Below, piece by piece: positions 43,567-52,826 of a DNA stretch of 64,000 bases. Each line of letters opens with the position of its first letter. Within the stretch, counting starts at the first letter, position 1. The notes under the pieces are model-generated. The model did not search any database, had not been told where the DNA came from, and saw nothing but the letters and a program-made list of their open reading frames with translations. The position numbers and the translations under genes were made by a program. The DNA comes from Segatella copri (GTDB taxonomy: Bacteria; Bacteroidota; Bacteroidia; Bacteroidales; Bacteroidaceae), in assembly GCF_949820605.1 (NCBI RefSeq), contig NZ_CATKVU010000006.1:1224501-1288500 (forward strand). Reading direction: 5' to 3'.

Positions 43567-43597
43567 TTTGCTATTTCCTATTTTTACTGTACTTTTG
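43567..43597 (+). promoter_or_regulatory. Consensus Bacteroidetes promoter of mltG
   Basis: TTTG (43567-43570), 19 bp and TACTTTTG (43590-43597) lie 28 bp before the mltG start. Confidence 0.9.
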
Positions 43598-43625
43598 CAC
43601 CCGAAAAATAACAAACAAGAAGAAT

Positions 43626-44678
43626 ATGAAAAAGAAAAAATCATTTTCTAAGCTCTATCTGTATGGTGCTATAGGCTGCATCGCAGTCATCGCCATCGTA
43701 GGCTACATCTACTGTTTCTCTTCCTTCTCGAAGAGCAGCAAGACCGAGTATGTTTACATCGACAGCGATGATAACATTGACTCTGTATACAACAAGCTCC
43801 GCCCATTTGCCAAGAGCATTCCGTTCCAGGCATTCAAGACCCTGACCCTCCATTCCGGCTATGCCGATCATATCCGCACAGGTAGATACGCCATTGCTCC
43901 AGGCGACGGTGCCCTCAAGACATGGCGCCACATGAAGAACGGTTTGCAGGAACCGGTAAGCCTCACCATCCCATCGGTACGCACGCTCGACAAACTCTCT
44001 GATGAGATTGGCAAGAAGATGATGTTTGGCAGCAACGACCTCTACCATGCCCTGCGCGACGAGAGTGTCTGCCAGAAATATGGTTACGATACAGCCACCA
44101 TCGCCTGCATGTTCATACCTAACACCTACGATCTCTACTGGAACATCTCAGTAGATAAATTTCTGGAGCGCATGAAGAAAGAAAGCGACAAGTTCTGGAA
44201 CTTTGAGCGCACTGAAAAGGCAAAGGCTATGAAGCTGACACCGATTGAGATCATCACCCTTGCCAGCATCGTGGACGAAGAAACAGCCAACAACGGCGAA
44301 AAACCGATGATAGCCGGCATGTATTATAACCGTCTGATGCTTCGCAATGCCGAATATCCAGAGGGAATGCCATTGCAGGCCGATCCTACCATTAAATATG
44401 CCTGGCAGCGATTCGACCTCAAGCGCATCTACAACAACCTCCTGTCTATCAAGAGCCCGTATAATACCTACAAGAACCCAGGTTTGCCACCGGGTCCTAT
44501 CCGTATTCCGAGCGTAGCAGGTATCGATGCCGTCCTCAACCATGTGCATCACGATTACCTCTACATGTGTGCCAAGGAGGATTTCAGCGGCACTCATAAT
44601 TTTGCCCGCACTTACGATGAGCACCTGCAGAATGCAGCCAAATATTCCAAGGCACTCAACGAAAGAGGTATCAAGTAA
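43626..44678 (+). CDS. mltG: Endolytic murein transglycosylase MltG
   Basis: MltG cuts nascent glycan strands in the membrane and sets their length. The 350-residue protein has one N-terminal membrane helix (about 10-30), a LysM-like region ('SDDNIDSVYNKLRPFA') and the YceG catalytic domain with the active Glu in 'LASIVDEETANNGEKPMIAG' and 'GLPPGPIRIPSVAGIDAVL'. Length is normal. It has its own promoter and terminator. Confidence 0.96.
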   Translation: MKKKKSFSKLYLYGAIGCIAVIAIVGYIYCFSSFSKSSKTEYVYIDSDDNIDSVYNKLRPFAKSIPFQAFKTLTLHSGYADHIRTGRYAIAPGDGALKTWRHMKNGLQEPVSLTIPSVRTLDKLSDEIGKKMMFGSNDLYHALRDESVCQKYGYDTATIACMFIPNTYDLYWNISVDKFLERMKKESDKFWNFERTEKAKAMKLTPIEIITLASIVDEETANNGEKPMIAGMYYNRLMLRNAEYPEGMPLQADPTIKYAWQRFDLKRIYNNLLSIKSPYNTYKNPGLPPGPIRIPSVAGIDAVLNHVHHDYLYMCAKEDFSGTHNFARTYDEHLQNAAKYSKALNERGIK

Positions 44679-44706
44679 GATAAGGAAACAAGAAAGGTAA
44701 AAATGT

Positions 44707-44758
44707 GTCAGAAAACTTGCAAAGCGTTAGTGATTTTACAAGTTTTCTGACTTTTTAT
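44707..44758 (+). terminator. Terminator of mltG
   Basis: A perfect 13-bp stem (GTCAGAAAACTTG at 44707-44719 with 44739-44751) and a T-rich tail. The tail touches the -33 box of the next promoter. Confidence 0.88.
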
Positions 44759-44789
44759 TTGGCAGTCTAACAAAATAGTTGTAAATTTG
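44758..44789 (+). promoter_or_regulatory. Consensus Bacteroidetes promoter of the ACT-UPF0210 operon
   Basis: TTTG (44758-44761), 20 bp and TAAATTTG (44782-44789) lie 39 bp before the ACT start. It rules out the upstream TTG at 44787 as a start. Confidence 0.88.
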
Positions 44790-44828
44790 CAGCCGGAAAC
44801 TTACCAATTTAAAATAAGGAATAAATAC

Positions 44829-45101
44829 ATGAACAGAACGATTATTACAGTAGTGGGCAAGGATACCGTTGGTATCATCGCCAAGGTATGTACCTATTTG
44901 GCAGAGAACAGTATCAACATCTTGGATATCTCTCAGACCATCGTACAGGAGTATTTCAACATGATGATGATCGTAGACATGAGCAAGATGCAGAAAACTT
45001 TCGAGGAAGTAGCCGATGAACTCACCAATGTTGGTAAGGCTATGGGCGTGCAGATCAAATGCCAGCGCGAGGAAATTTTCAATATGATGCACAGAATTTA
45101 A
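44829..45101 (+). CDS. ACT-domain protein (UPF0237 type)
   Basis: The 90-residue protein is one ACT domain ('MNRTIITVVGKDTVGIIAKV', 'NINILDISQTIVQEYFNMMM'). Such small ACT proteins regularly precede UPF0210 and are thought to be ligand sensors, perhaps for an amino acid. The downstream gene starts 12 bp later. The ATG at 44829 is chosen because the longer frame runs into the promoter. Confidence 0.9.
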   Translation: MNRTIITVVGKDTVGIIAKVCTYLAENSINILDISQTIVQEYFNMMMIVDMSKMQKTFEEVADELTNVGKAMGVQIKCQREEIFNMMHRI

Positions 45102-45113
45102 AAAGCAAACAAT

Positions 45114-46478
45114 ATGATCAATATATCTGAGGTTATCGAAACCAATAAGATGATAGAGCAGGAGAATTTCGATGTGCGTACCATCACCATGGGTATCAAC
45201 CTTTTGGATTGCGCATCTACTGATCTCGATGAGCTCTGTCAGAACATTCATAATAAGATTACACGTCTGGCAAAGAACCTGGTGAAGACCGGCGAAGAAA
45301 TCTCCAAGGAGTTTGGTGTGCCTATCGTCAACAAGCGTATCTCCATCACTCCTATCTCGCTGGTAGGCGGTTCTACCTGCAAGACTACCGACGATTACGT
45401 GAAGATTGCCAAGACCCTCGACCAGTGTGCCAAGGAACTCGGCATCAACTTCCTGGGCGGCTATTCTGCCATCGTAAGCAAGGGTATGAGCAAGAGCGAT
45501 GAGCTCCTTATCCGTTCTATCCCTCAGGCGATGGCACAAACCGATTTCGTCTGCAGCTCAGTTAATGTGAGTTCTACCAAGACCGGTATCAACATGGATG
45601 CAGTCCGACTGATGGGCGAAATCGTAAAGGATACAGCCGAGGCAACCAAGGACAGAGGTTCTCTGGGTTGCGCCAAGCTCGTTGTTCTCTGCAATGCGCC
45701 AGACGACAATCCGTTCATGGCTGGTGCCTTCCATGGTGTTTCAGAGGCCGATGCGGTAGTGAGTGTCGGTGTCAGCGGTCCTGGCGTTGTAAAGTATGCA
45801 TTGGAGAAGGTAAAGGGCGAGAGCTTCGAGGTTCTTTGCGAAACCATCAAGCGCACCGCCTTCAAGATTACCCGTGTAGGTCAGTTGGTAGCCAAGGAGG
45901 CTTCACACCGTCTGAACGTACCTTTCGGCATCATCGACCTTTCATTGGCTCCTACCCCAGCTATCGGTGATAGTGTAGCCGATATTCTAGAGCTCATAGG
46001 TCTTGAACATGCCGGTGCTCCTGGTACCACAGCAGCTCTTGCACTCCTGAACGACCAGGTTAAGAAGGGCGGTATCATGGCTTCTTCTTATGTAGGTGGT
46101 TTGAGCGGTGCCTTCATCCCTGTCAGCGAAGACCAGGGCATGATCAACGCTGTAGAGGCTGGTGCGCTGACCATCGAGAAGCTTGAGGCGATGACTTGTG
46201 TCTGCTCAGTAGGTTTGGATATGATTGCCATCCCTGGCGATACTCCAGCCACCACCATTTCCGGTGTCATTGCCGACGAGGCTGCCATCGGTATGGTTAA
46301 CCAGAAGACTACTGCCGTACGTATCATCCCAGTTGTGGGCATGAAGATAGGCGACAATGTAGATTTTGGCGGTTTGCTCGGTCATGCTCCAATCATGCCG
46401 GTAAACCCATTCAGTTGCGAGGCATTCGTAAACCGTGCTGGTCGTATTCCGGCTCCAATCCACAGTTTCAAGAATTAA
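45114..46478 (+). CDS. UPF0210 / PFL-like protein
   Basis: The 454-residue protein matches UPF0210 (DUF711), distantly related to glycyl-radical enzymes: '[17 protein letters not shown]', '[15 protein letters not shown]', '[18 protein letters not shown]' and the C-terminal '[16 protein letters not shown]'. No glycyl-radical loop with Arg-Val-Ser/Cys-Gly-Tyr is visible. The ACT gene just upstream suggests regulation by a small molecule. The reaction is unknown. Confidence 0.9.
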   Translation: MINISEVIETNKMIEQENFDVRTITMGINLLDCASTDLDELCQNIHNKITRLAKNLVKTGEEISKEFGVPIVNKRISITPISLVGGSTCKTTDDYVKIAKTLDQCAKELGINFLGGYSAIVSKGMSKSDELLIRSIPQAMAQTDFVCSSVNVSSTKTGINMDAVRLMGEIVKDTAEATKDRGSLGCAKLVVLCNAPDDNPFMAGAFHGVSEADAVVSVGVSGPGVVKYALEKVKGESFEVLCETIKRTAFKITRVGQLVAKEASHRLNVPFGIIDLSLAPTPAIGDSVADILELIGLEHAGAPGTTAALALLNDQVKKGGIMASSYVGGLSGAFIPVSEDQGMINAVEAGALTIEKLEAMTCVCSVGLDMIAIPGDTPATTISGVIADEAAIGMVNQKTTAVRIIPVVGMKIGDNVDFGGLLGHAPIMPVNPFSCEAFVNRAGRIPAPIHSFKN

Positions 46479-46498
46479 ACTGTTTTGATTCAAAATAC

Positions 46499-46543
46499 CA
46501 ATCCCCCATCCTGCATTCTCAAGCGGGCTGGGGGATTTTTTCA
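46499..46543 (+). terminator. Terminator of the ACT-UPF0210 operon
   Basis: The stem 'aatccccca'/'tgggggatt' is followed by TTTTTTC. Confidence 0.88.
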
Positions 46544-46690
46544 TTGTATAATCACTTATCTATCTTCTAAAGCGGTTCATCATGGCAAAACATAGGTGGA
46601 TAGATACTCAAAAAAATCAACTACAGATATTTAAATCCAGTCCTTAAATAAGCGGAAGCTCCCCCAAAAGTCAAAAGAATCGGGAAAAAT

Positions 46691-46722
46691 AATAAAGGGT
46701 GAGACTTCTCTCACCCTTTATC
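46691..46722 (-). terminator. Terminator of the xylulokinase gene
   Basis: The 11-bp stem 'aaagggtgaga' with its complement and a 4-base loop is followed by TTATTATTTTT on the minus strand. The rest of the gap (46544-46690) holds nothing I recognise. Confidence 0.82.
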
Positions 46723-46763
46723 TGATATTATAAAAAAAATTGTCTAAAGTAAATTACAAACGT

Positions 46764-48251
46764 TTAAAGTTTTTTCATCTCTTCTTTCCATGCAGAATAA
46801 GCCTCGAGATAAGCAGAACGGTTAGCCTCATCAGGATCTATGACTGCAAGTTTCTTCAATGAAGCAAAAGCCTCATTATGATCCTTATAGATACCGGCAC
46901 CAATACCAGCACCCTTAGCAGCACCTGCACTACCATCTGTCTCATAAAGTTCGATAGTAGCACCACTCACACCCGCCAAGGTATCTCGGAACAACGGACT
47001 GAGGAACATATTAGCCTTACCTGCATGAATATTCTTGATATCCATACCCATCTGCTGCATGATTTCCATTCCATAGCAGAAACTGAAGACGATACCCTCT
47101 TGTGCTGCACGAACAACATGAGCACGATTATGCTTATTAAAACTGATGCCACGAATAGAACACCCAACTTCCTTATTCTCTAATACACGCTCAGCTCCAT
47201 TACCAAATGGGATAATCTTAACACCATCACTACCTATTGGCACAGAAGCTGCAAGATCATTCATATCCGCATAGCTTACATCTGGAGTGAAATTTCGATG
47301 AACCCACGCATTCAAGATACCAGTTCCATTGATACACAACAATACACCAAGACGGTCAAGGTCTGTAGTATAATTAGCATGAGCAAAAGTATTGACACGG
47401 CTCTTTGGATCATAGTTAACATCACCCAATACACCATATACAACTCCTGATGTACCTGCAGTACTTGCAATTTCACCCGGATTGAACACATTCAGACTCA
47501 CAGCATTATTTGGCTGGTCACCCGCACGATAAGATATTGGTGTACCTTCTTTCAGACCAAGTTCTTCAGCTGCCGCTTTACTTACTACACTCTGTACAGA
47601 GAATGTAGGAACAATATCAGCCAGAATGCTTTCATCGAAGCCAAAGTAATCAAGCAGGAATTTAGCAGGCTTTTTCTGGTTGAAGTCCCACATCATACCT
47701 TCAGAAAGACCACTGATAGTAGTCTTAACTTCACCTGAAAGTTTCATTGCCAGATAATCACCAGGAAGCATAATCTTATCAATCTTATCAAACAGTTCCG
47801 GTTCATTATCCTTTACCCAAGCAAGTTTAGATGCAGTAAAGTTTCCAGGAGAATTGAGCAGATTACGCAAGCAGAAGTCCTCACCTAAATCATGAAAAGC
47901 CTTCTCGCCATAAGGTACGGCACGAGAGTCGCACCAGATGATACTAGGACGCAAAACTTGCTGATTCTTATCAACACAAACCAAGCCATGCATCTGGTAC
48001 GAGATACCAATAGCAAGGATATCTTCACCCTTGGCACCAGATTCTGCCATGATTTTCCTGAGCGCCAGCTTAGCATTATCCCACCACATCTGAGGATCCT
48101 GCTCTGCCCAACCGGTCTTTACAGCCATAATGGGTGCTTCATGATCCGGATAGAATGCAGCAGCTACGATTTCTCCATTGTCAACATCAGTAAGCGAAGC
48201 CTTTACAGAACTTGAGCCTACGTCAAAACCTAATAAATATCTACTAGCCAT
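46764..48251 (-). CDS. xylB: Xylulokinase (FGGY carbohydrate kinase)
   Basis: It phosphorylates D-xylulose for the pentose phosphate pathway. The 495-residue FGGY kinase has the N-terminal phosphate loop 'LGFDVGSSSVKASL', 'GISYQMHGLVCVD' typical of xylulokinases, 'GAGDQPNN'-like 'YRAGDQPNNAVSLN', and the ATP loop 'GAAKGAGIGAGIY'. Length is normal. No xylose isomerase, transporter or regulator is in the window, so it stands apart from a xylose operon. Confidence 0.9.
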   Translation of the reverse strand: MASRYLLGFDVGSSSVKASLTDVDNGEIVAAAFYPDHEAPIMAVKTGWAEQDPQMWWDNAKLALRKIMAESGAKGEDILAIGISYQMHGLVCVDKNQQVLRPSIIWCDSRAVPYGEKAFHDLGEDFCLRNLLNSPGNFTASKLAWVKDNEPELFDKIDKIMLPGDYLAMKLSGEVKTTISGLSEGMMWDFNQKKPAKFLLDYFGFDESILADIVPTFSVQSVVSKAAAEELGLKEGTPISYRAGDQPNNAVSLNVFNPGEIASTAGTSGVVYGVLGDVNYDPKSRVNTFAHANYTTDLDRLGVLLCINGTGILNAWVHRNFTPDVSYADMNDLAASVPIGSDGVKIIPFGNGAERVLENKEVGCSIRGISFNKHNRAHVVRAAQEGIVFSFCYGMEIMQQMGMDIKNIHAGKANMFLSPLFRDTLAGVSGATIELYETDGSAGAAKGAGIGAGIYKDHNEAFASLKKLAVIDPDEANRSAYLEAYSAWKEEMKKL

Positions 48252-48356
48252 AGTTTATTCGTTTATATGTTTATTGTTTAACTTTTATCAGTTTTTATAA
48301 AGTCTATATATATTATACGAACATACTACAACATTCCCCTCACAAAAAAAAATAAT

Positions 48357-48752
48357 TTAGAACATATTCTCATCAAAAAGACTTTGAGGAGCACTATCAT
48401 CAGCCTTACTCTCTTCTTCATTACTATTTTCTAATACAGAAGAAGAAAAATTGAGCATCAGTTGCTGTACGGCCTTTGAATCAAAATTAACATGATATAC
48501 ACCATACCCTTTACCTTTTTCTATAAGCGATTGTGGGTCTTTAGCGCATCTGGTGAGATATTGCGTAACATAGCTATGAACATCCTTGTAATTCAGAGGT
48601 GTAAAAATCGAATTACAGGAATTATATACATGGCGAGCTATTTTTTCTACTTTCAACCCTTTTGCACCCGCAGCCAAAAGAACATTGAATATCTCCTGAT
48701 CAAGTTTCATATAATAATCATAACATTCGTCCTCTTTCAAGAGAGAAGACAC
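48357..48752 (-). CDS. Small protein with a winged-helix-like domain, unknown function
   Basis: The 131-residue protein has a helical region 'IFNVLLAAGAKGLKVEKIARHV' then 'VHSYVTQYLTRCAKDPQSLI' and a beta hairpin 'KGKGYGVYHVN'. This is the layout of a winged helix or HARE-type HTH. A Ser/Glu/Asp-rich tail follows. I do not recognise a named family. It lies 63 bp after the small Lys/Ala-tailed helix-turn-helix gene with a terminator between them. Confidence 0.55.
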   Translation of the reverse strand: MSSLLKEDECYDYYMKLDQEIFNVLLAAGAKGLKVEKIARHVYNSCNSIFTPLNYKDVHSYVTQYLTRCAKDPQSLIEKGKGYGVYHVNFDSKAVQQLMLNFSSSVLENSNEEESKADDSAPQSLFDENMF

Positions 48753-48759
48753 AAAAGAA

Positions 48760-48799
48760 AAAACCGCGGTTACTCACTTACAAGCAACCGCGGCTCTTT
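48760..48799 (-). terminator. Terminator of the Lys/Ala-tailed gene
   Basis: CCGCGGTT and AACCGCGG form the stem with an inner loop of about 13 bases, followed by TTTTTTCTTTT on the minus strand. Confidence 0.9.
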
Positions 48800-48815
48800 G
48801 AAAAATAAACCTTAT

Positions 48816-49112
48816 TTAAGCGAGAGCAACCTTGTTGTCCTCATCCTTAATCTTACCCTCTTTGAAGAGCCAACCGATACCAAGGATTACATCCTCTGTA
48901 CTGATCTTAGCAGCCTTAGCAATTTCTGCTACTGTGAGAGCCTTTTCTGAAGCTGCCAATGCCTGATATACATCACCAGCTCTAAAACCTGCGTTCTCTG
49001 CGTTCAAGTAAAGAACGTCCTTCTTTGCTGCAGGAGCCTTCTTTGCTACTGGAGCCTTCTTTGCTGCTGGCTTCTTTGCAGCAGTCTTAGTTGTCGCTTT
49101 CTTTTCTACCAT
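48816..49112 (-). CDS. Small winged-helix protein with a histone-like Lys/Ala tail
   Basis: The 98-residue protein starts with about 31 residues of KKA and KKPAAKKAP repeats, like a histone H1 or Hu tail. A winged-helix domain follows (34-98, 'AGFRAGDVYQALAASEKALT', 'VAEIAKAAKISTEDVILGIGW', 'LFKEGKIK'). Proteins of this kind are common in Bacteroidales and probably bind DNA non-specifically. The tail is much like that of GlgB in this window. It is monocistronic. Confidence 0.8.
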   Translation of the reverse strand: MVEKKATTKTAAKKPAAKKAPVAKKAPAAKKDVLYLNAENAGFRAGDVYQALAASEKALTVAEIAKAAKISTEDVILGIGWLFKEGKIKDEDNKVALA

Positions 49113-49238
49113 GTTTTAAGAATTTTATGATTCTATTGAGCCTCATTTCGTCAGCTCAACCTTAATATCTGCTGCAAATTTATAACTTTTATTTCGAAAT
49201 AGTGTTAGAAAAATAGAAAAAACTACTACTTATAAACA

Positions 49239-49282
49239 AAAGTGCTGCATTTCTTGATTTACGTCAAGAAGCGCAGCACTTT
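49239..49282 (-). terminator. Terminator of aspS
   Basis: A 19-bp stem with a two-base internal loop ('aaagtgctgc' with 'gcagcacttt', plus TTCTTGA with TCAAGAA) and a T-rich tail on the minus strand. Confidence 0.88.
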
Positions 49283-49381
49283 ATTTACTAAAAATCAATT
49301 ACTTATTATAAATCATTGAATTTTTCTCAAGGCATTTTACGCATACTCTTTTATGGAGTTAATACCTTCGTTTCTCTATTT

Positions 49382-51142
49382 TTATTCAGCCTTCAAATCA
49401 AGTTTGATTTCCAATTCATCCAACTGCTTAGGGTCAAGTTCAGAAGGAGCATCGAGCATAACATCTCGACCGGAGTTGTTCTTTGGGAAGGCGATACAAT
49501 CGCGAATACTGTCGAGACCAGCCATAATGCTGACGAAACGGTCCAAACCGAAAGCAAGACCTGCGTGAGGTGGTGCACCATACTTGAAAGCATTCATCAA
49601 GAAACCGAACTGGACCTCAGCACGCTCTGGAGTAAAGCCGAGAACCTCGAACATCTTCTCCTGCAACTGAGTATCATGGATACGGAGAGAACCTCCACCT
49701 ACTTCGATACCATTGCAAACAAAGTCGTATGCCTTGGCACGAACCTGCTCAGGATGCTCATCGAGCAATGGGATGTCATCAGGATTTGGCATAGTGAATG
49801 GATGGTGCGTAGCCATCAGGCGCTGTTCCTCATCGCTCCACTCAAAGAGAGGGAAGTCGATAATCCAAAGACACTTGAATACGTTCTTATCACGAAGACC
49901 AAGACGGTCACCCATTTCCAAACGCAAAGAGCAAAGCTGAATGCGTGTCTTGTTAGCATTATCACCGCTCAAAATCAAAACGAGGTCACCATCCTTGGCT
50001 CCCATTACGGCCTTGATTTCAGCAAGTTCCTCTGGAGAATAGAACTTATCTATGCTACTCTTCACGGTACCATCTACATTGTACTTAATATAAACCAATC
50101 CTTTGGCACCGACCTGAGGACGCTTAACAAAATCGGTCAATTCGTTCAACTGCTTACGGCTATAATCAGCACAACCTGGAACACAGATACCACCAATATA
50201 CTTAGCCTCATCGAATACAGAGAAATTACCCTTACCTGTGAAAGCATCTTTCAACTCAACAAATTCCATACCGAAGCGCAAGTCTGGCTTATCACTACCG
50301 AAACGGCGCATAGCATCGTGCCAGGTCATCTGCTCCAACTTAGGAAGTTCTACACCACGAATCTCCTTAAACAAATGGCGAGCCATTTCCTCGAAAAGGT
50401 TGATGACATCATCCTGGTCAACAAAACTCATTTCACAGTCAATCTGTGTAAACTCTGGCTGACGGTCAGCACGAAGATCCTCATCACGGAAGCACTTGGC
50501 AATCTGGAAATAGCGGTCGAAGCCAGCAACCATCAAGAGCTGCTTTAAAGTCTGAGGACTCTGTGGAAGAGCGTAGAACTGACCTGGATTCATACGGGAA
50601 GGAACAACAAAGTCGCGGGCTCCCTCTGGTGTACTACCAATAAGAACAGGAGTTTCAACCTCCATGAAGTTCTGTGCATCGAGGAAGTTACGAATCAAGA
50701 TGCACATACGATGACGCAACTCCAGATTTTTGCGCACTGCAGGACGACGCAAATCAAGATAACGATACTTCATACGGATATCATCACCACCATCAGTATT
50801 ATCTTCGATAGTGAAAGGAGGGGTCTGACTCTGAGAGAGGACATTGAGTTCCTTCACCAGGATTTCTATGTCACCAGTATCCATTTTAGGATTCTTGCTC
50901 TGTCGTTCACTTACTACACCCTTTATTTGAATGCAGAATTCACGACCTAGCTTGTTAGCTGCATCACACAAGTCTTTGTTATCAGCCTCATTGAAGACCA
51001 ACTGTGTGATACCATAACGGTCGCGCAAATCGACGAATGTCATACCACCCATCTTTCTTGAGCGCTGTACCCAACCGGCAAGTGTCACTTCTTTGCCGGC
51101 ATCAGAGAGACGTAACTCTCCACACGTATTACTTCTGTACAT
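49382..51142 (-). CDS. aspS: Aspartate-tRNA ligase
   Basis: The 586-residue class II synthetase has the N-terminal OB-fold anticodon domain ('[19 protein letters not shown]', '[19 protein letters not shown]'), motif 1 and '[18 protein letters not shown]' (motif 2), a GAD insertion near 300-400, and motif 3 '[15 protein letters not shown]'. Length is normal for bacterial AspRS. It has a consensus promoter and its own terminator. Confidence 0.99.
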   Translation of the reverse strand: MYRSNTCGELRLSDAGKEVTLAGWVQRSRKMGGMTFVDLRDRYGITQLVFNEADNKDLCDAANKLGREFCIQIKGVVSERQSKNPKMDTGDIEILVKELNVLSQSQTPPFTIEDNTDGGDDIRMKYRYLDLRRPAVRKNLELRHRMCILIRNFLDAQNFMEVETPVLIGSTPEGARDFVVPSRMNPGQFYALPQSPQTLKQLLMVAGFDRYFQIAKCFRDEDLRADRQPEFTQIDCEMSFVDQDDVINLFEEMARHLFKEIRGVELPKLEQMTWHDAMRRFGSDKPDLRFGMEFVELKDAFTGKGNFSVFDEAKYIGGICVPGCADYSRKQLNELTDFVKRPQVGAKGLVYIKYNVDGTVKSSIDKFYSPEELAEIKAVMGAKDGDLVLILSGDNANKTRIQLCSLRLEMGDRLGLRDKNVFKCLWIIDFPLFEWSDEEQRLMATHHPFTMPNPDDIPLLDEHPEQVRAKAYDFVCNGIEVGGGSLRIHDTQLQEKMFEVLGFTPERAEVQFGFLMNAFKYGAPPHAGLAFGLDRFVSIMAGLDSIRDCIAFPKNNSGRDVMLDAPSELDPKQLDELEIKLDLKAE

Positions 51143-51176
51143 ACCTTATTATATTATATTATTATTTTCCAAAGTG

Positions 51177-51207
51177 CAAAAGTACAATAAATAACGGAAA
51201 GGACAAA
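51177..51207 (-). promoter_or_regulatory. Consensus Bacteroidetes promoter of aspS
   Basis: On the minus strand TTTG (51204-51207), 19 bp and TACTTTTG (51177-51184) lie 35 bp before the aspS start. Confidence 0.9.
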
Positions 51208-51253
51208 ATAAAATCACGAAAATATTATTAAAAATATCTTCGCGACCCTATTA

Positions 51254-51272
51254 ATGTGACCAAAAGTCACAT
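51254..51272. promoter_or_regulatory. CRP/FNR-like palindrome upstream of aspS
   Basis: ATGTGAC-CAAAA-GTCACAT is a perfect 7-bp inverted repeat with a 5-base spacer, 47 bp upstream of the aspS -33 box. It resembles a CRP/FNR-family half-site pair (TGTGA...TCACA), with one extra spacer base. Confidence 0.4.
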
Positions 51273-51292
51273 AAATACATATTAAATAGTTT

Positions 51293-51314
51293 TATCTCTA
51301 CTTTTTTAGAGATT
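51293..51314 (-). terminator. Weak terminator after the Spy-like gene
   Basis: TCTCTA and TAGAGA form a 6-bp stem around a short A/T loop directly at the stop codon, with a modest T run after it. Confidence 0.5.
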
Positions 51315-51763
51315 TATTTCTTCATCCGTCTGAATGCCTGCCGATGGAACCGTTCCTCTGCCTTGATGACACTGAACACCTTATTAGGTGGTAAGATGGT
51401 CATAAATCTAGAATGATACTCTTGCTGCAACTGTTTCAGCTGAATATCCAACTCATCCTGTCTTCTGATTGCTTCGGCACATGCCTCATTATCATTCGGA
51501 TTCACATGACGGAATCGGCGCATTTCATCGAATATCATACGCATTTTCTTACCCATCTGTCTATATACCGGAAAGAATTTAGCAGCTTCTCTCGGCGTAA
51601 GACAGGCATTAGTCGTAATAAACTGTTCTAGTTCTGCCTGAAACCTTTCAGGATCAAATCCATCATGATATTTTCTACCCTGAGGCTGTGAAGCAAGTGA
51701 AACTAGGCTAATCATCAGCATAGCTAAAAGCGCAAGAAACCTATGTTGCATTATCTTTCTCAT
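51314..51763 (-). CDS. Spy/CpxP-like periplasmic protein
   Basis: The 149-residue protein has a signal peptide ('FLALLAMLMISLVSLASQ'). It then has a highly charged helical domain with 'LTPREAAKFFPVYRQMGKKMR' and 'LDIQLKQLQQEYHSRFMTIL', like the paired helices of Spy, CpxP or metal-sensor proteins of ECF operons. It is the last gene of the sigma operon, 52 bp after the membrane protein. A stress-induced chaperone or sensor role is inferred. Confidence 0.65.
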   Translation of the reverse strand: MRKIMQHRFLALLAMLMISLVSLASQPQGRKYHDGFDPERFQAELEQFITTNACLTPREAAKFFPVYRQMGKKMRMIFDEMRRFRHVNPNDNEACAEAIRRQDELDIQLKQLQQEYHSRFMTILPPNKVFSVIKAEERFHRQAFRRMKK

Positions 51764-51815
51764 ACCCTATTTTTTTTTAAAATCTTTATCTGTAGACAAA
51801 AAGAAATACCAACCA

Positions 51816-52214
51816 TTAATTTTCTGCAATCAGCGATGCATAGATAGTTTCATTATCCATCATCGTATAATCGGCCATCTCATTAAAAGTAGCATCTTCA
51901 TTATTATTCACAGCAGCTTTCTGAACCATATGGTCCACATGTGCCATAGCAGGCTTACTGCTTCCCGTATATTTCAGCGCCAGTACCGAGCCACCTCCCA
52001 TCACAGCCAAAACAGCAACAGCCGCCGCAATCTTTCGAATCGGCATACGCTGCCATAAGCTAGGCTGCATGTGAATGATGCGGGGTTCCTGCTCCGGCAA
52101 ATTTGCCATCACCCTATCCGTCAGCTGGTCGAAATAACCAGCCGGCACCTGGAAATGGTTTTTCTTACCAAAACGGCTATTCAATATATTGTCTTCTTTT
52201 AACATATTCCTCAT
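51816..52214 (-). CDS. One-pass membrane protein, candidate anti-sigma factor
   Basis: The 132-residue protein has a cytosolic N-terminus ('NHFQVPAGYFDQLTDRVMANL'), a membrane helix at about 61-82 ('KIAAAVAVLAVMGGGSVLAL') and a short periplasmic C-terminus. Its position 49 bp after the ECF sigma gene fits a Bacteroidetes-type anti-sigma factor. The zinc-finger anti-sigma motif is not visible, so the role is inferred from context. Confidence 0.6.
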   Translation of the reverse strand: MRNMLKEDNILNSRFGKKNHFQVPAGYFDQLTDRVMANLPEQEPRIIHMQPSLWQRMPIRKIAAAVAVLAVMGGGSVLALKYTGSSKPAMAHVDHMVQKAAVNNNEDATFNEMADYTMMDNETIYASLIAEN

Positions 52215-52263
52215 TCCTTTCTTTTATACTTTATTAATATAGACGAAAACTAACCGAAAAGGT

Positions 52264-52806
52264 TTAATCCTTACGATTGAAAAAATCGGTTATTTTTTTC
52301 ACAGCAAGATGATAGGATGCCTTCAAAGCTCCTTCACTTGTTGACAGCACCTTACTCATCTCTGAATATTTCATATTATCATAATATTTTAGAGTGAAAA
52401 CTGTGCGCTGAACATCAGGCAGTAGGGCTACAGCCTCTTGCAGTTCTGCCTGAATCTGGTCACCATCAAAATAGTCATCAGCAAGAAGACGTGAAGCCAA
52501 GCCCGGCTCGTCTTCGGTACTGACATTTACCATCTGCTTCTTGCGTCTCAAGAAATCAAGCGCTTCGTTAATTGCTATACGGTAAAGCCATGTTGAGAGC
52601 GAAGACTTTCCCTGAAACGAATCCAGATTGGTCCAAGCCTTAACAAAGGTATTCTGCAACACATCATCAGCATCATCATGATCTAAAACAATATGGCGAA
52701 CCTTCCAATACAACGGCTCGCTATACTGACTTACCAGTACAGCAAAGCCTTCGCGTTGGGTCTTAGGATCCCTAATCATCGCCAAGAGTTCTTTATCGTT
52801 TATCAT
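52264..52806 (-). CDS. ECF-type RNA polymerase sigma factor
   Basis: The 180-residue sigma factor has region 2 ('AFVLVSQYSEPLYWKV'-like 'FAVLVSQYSEPLYWKVRHIV', 'DADDVLQNTFVKAW') and region 4 ('LPDVQRTVFTLKYYDNMKY', 'TSEGALKASYHLAVKKI'). It lies 20 bp after the L,D-transpeptidase lipoprotein gene, so it is cotranscribed with an envelope enzyme and followed by a membrane protein and a Spy-like protein. Confidence 0.92.
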   Translation of the reverse strand: MINDKELLAMIRDPKTQREGFAVLVSQYSEPLYWKVRHIVLDHDDADDVLQNTFVKAWTNLDSFQGKSSLSTWLYRIAINEALDFLRRKKQMVNVSTEDEPGLASRLLADDYFDGDQIQAELQEAVALLPDVQRTVFTLKYYDNMKYSEMSKVLSTSEGALKASYHLAVKKITDFFNRKD

Positions 52807-52826
52807 TGCTTTTACAAATGTGTTGT

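Noticed and set aside
44736..45539. 267-codon minus-strand frame over the ACT and UPF0210 genes
   Set aside because: It crosses two well-supported plus-strand genes and a promoter, with no domain of its own.
46544..46690. Gene remnant between UPF0210 and xylB
   Set aside because: Short open stretches exist but no frame gives a recognisable protein part; only terminators can be supported.
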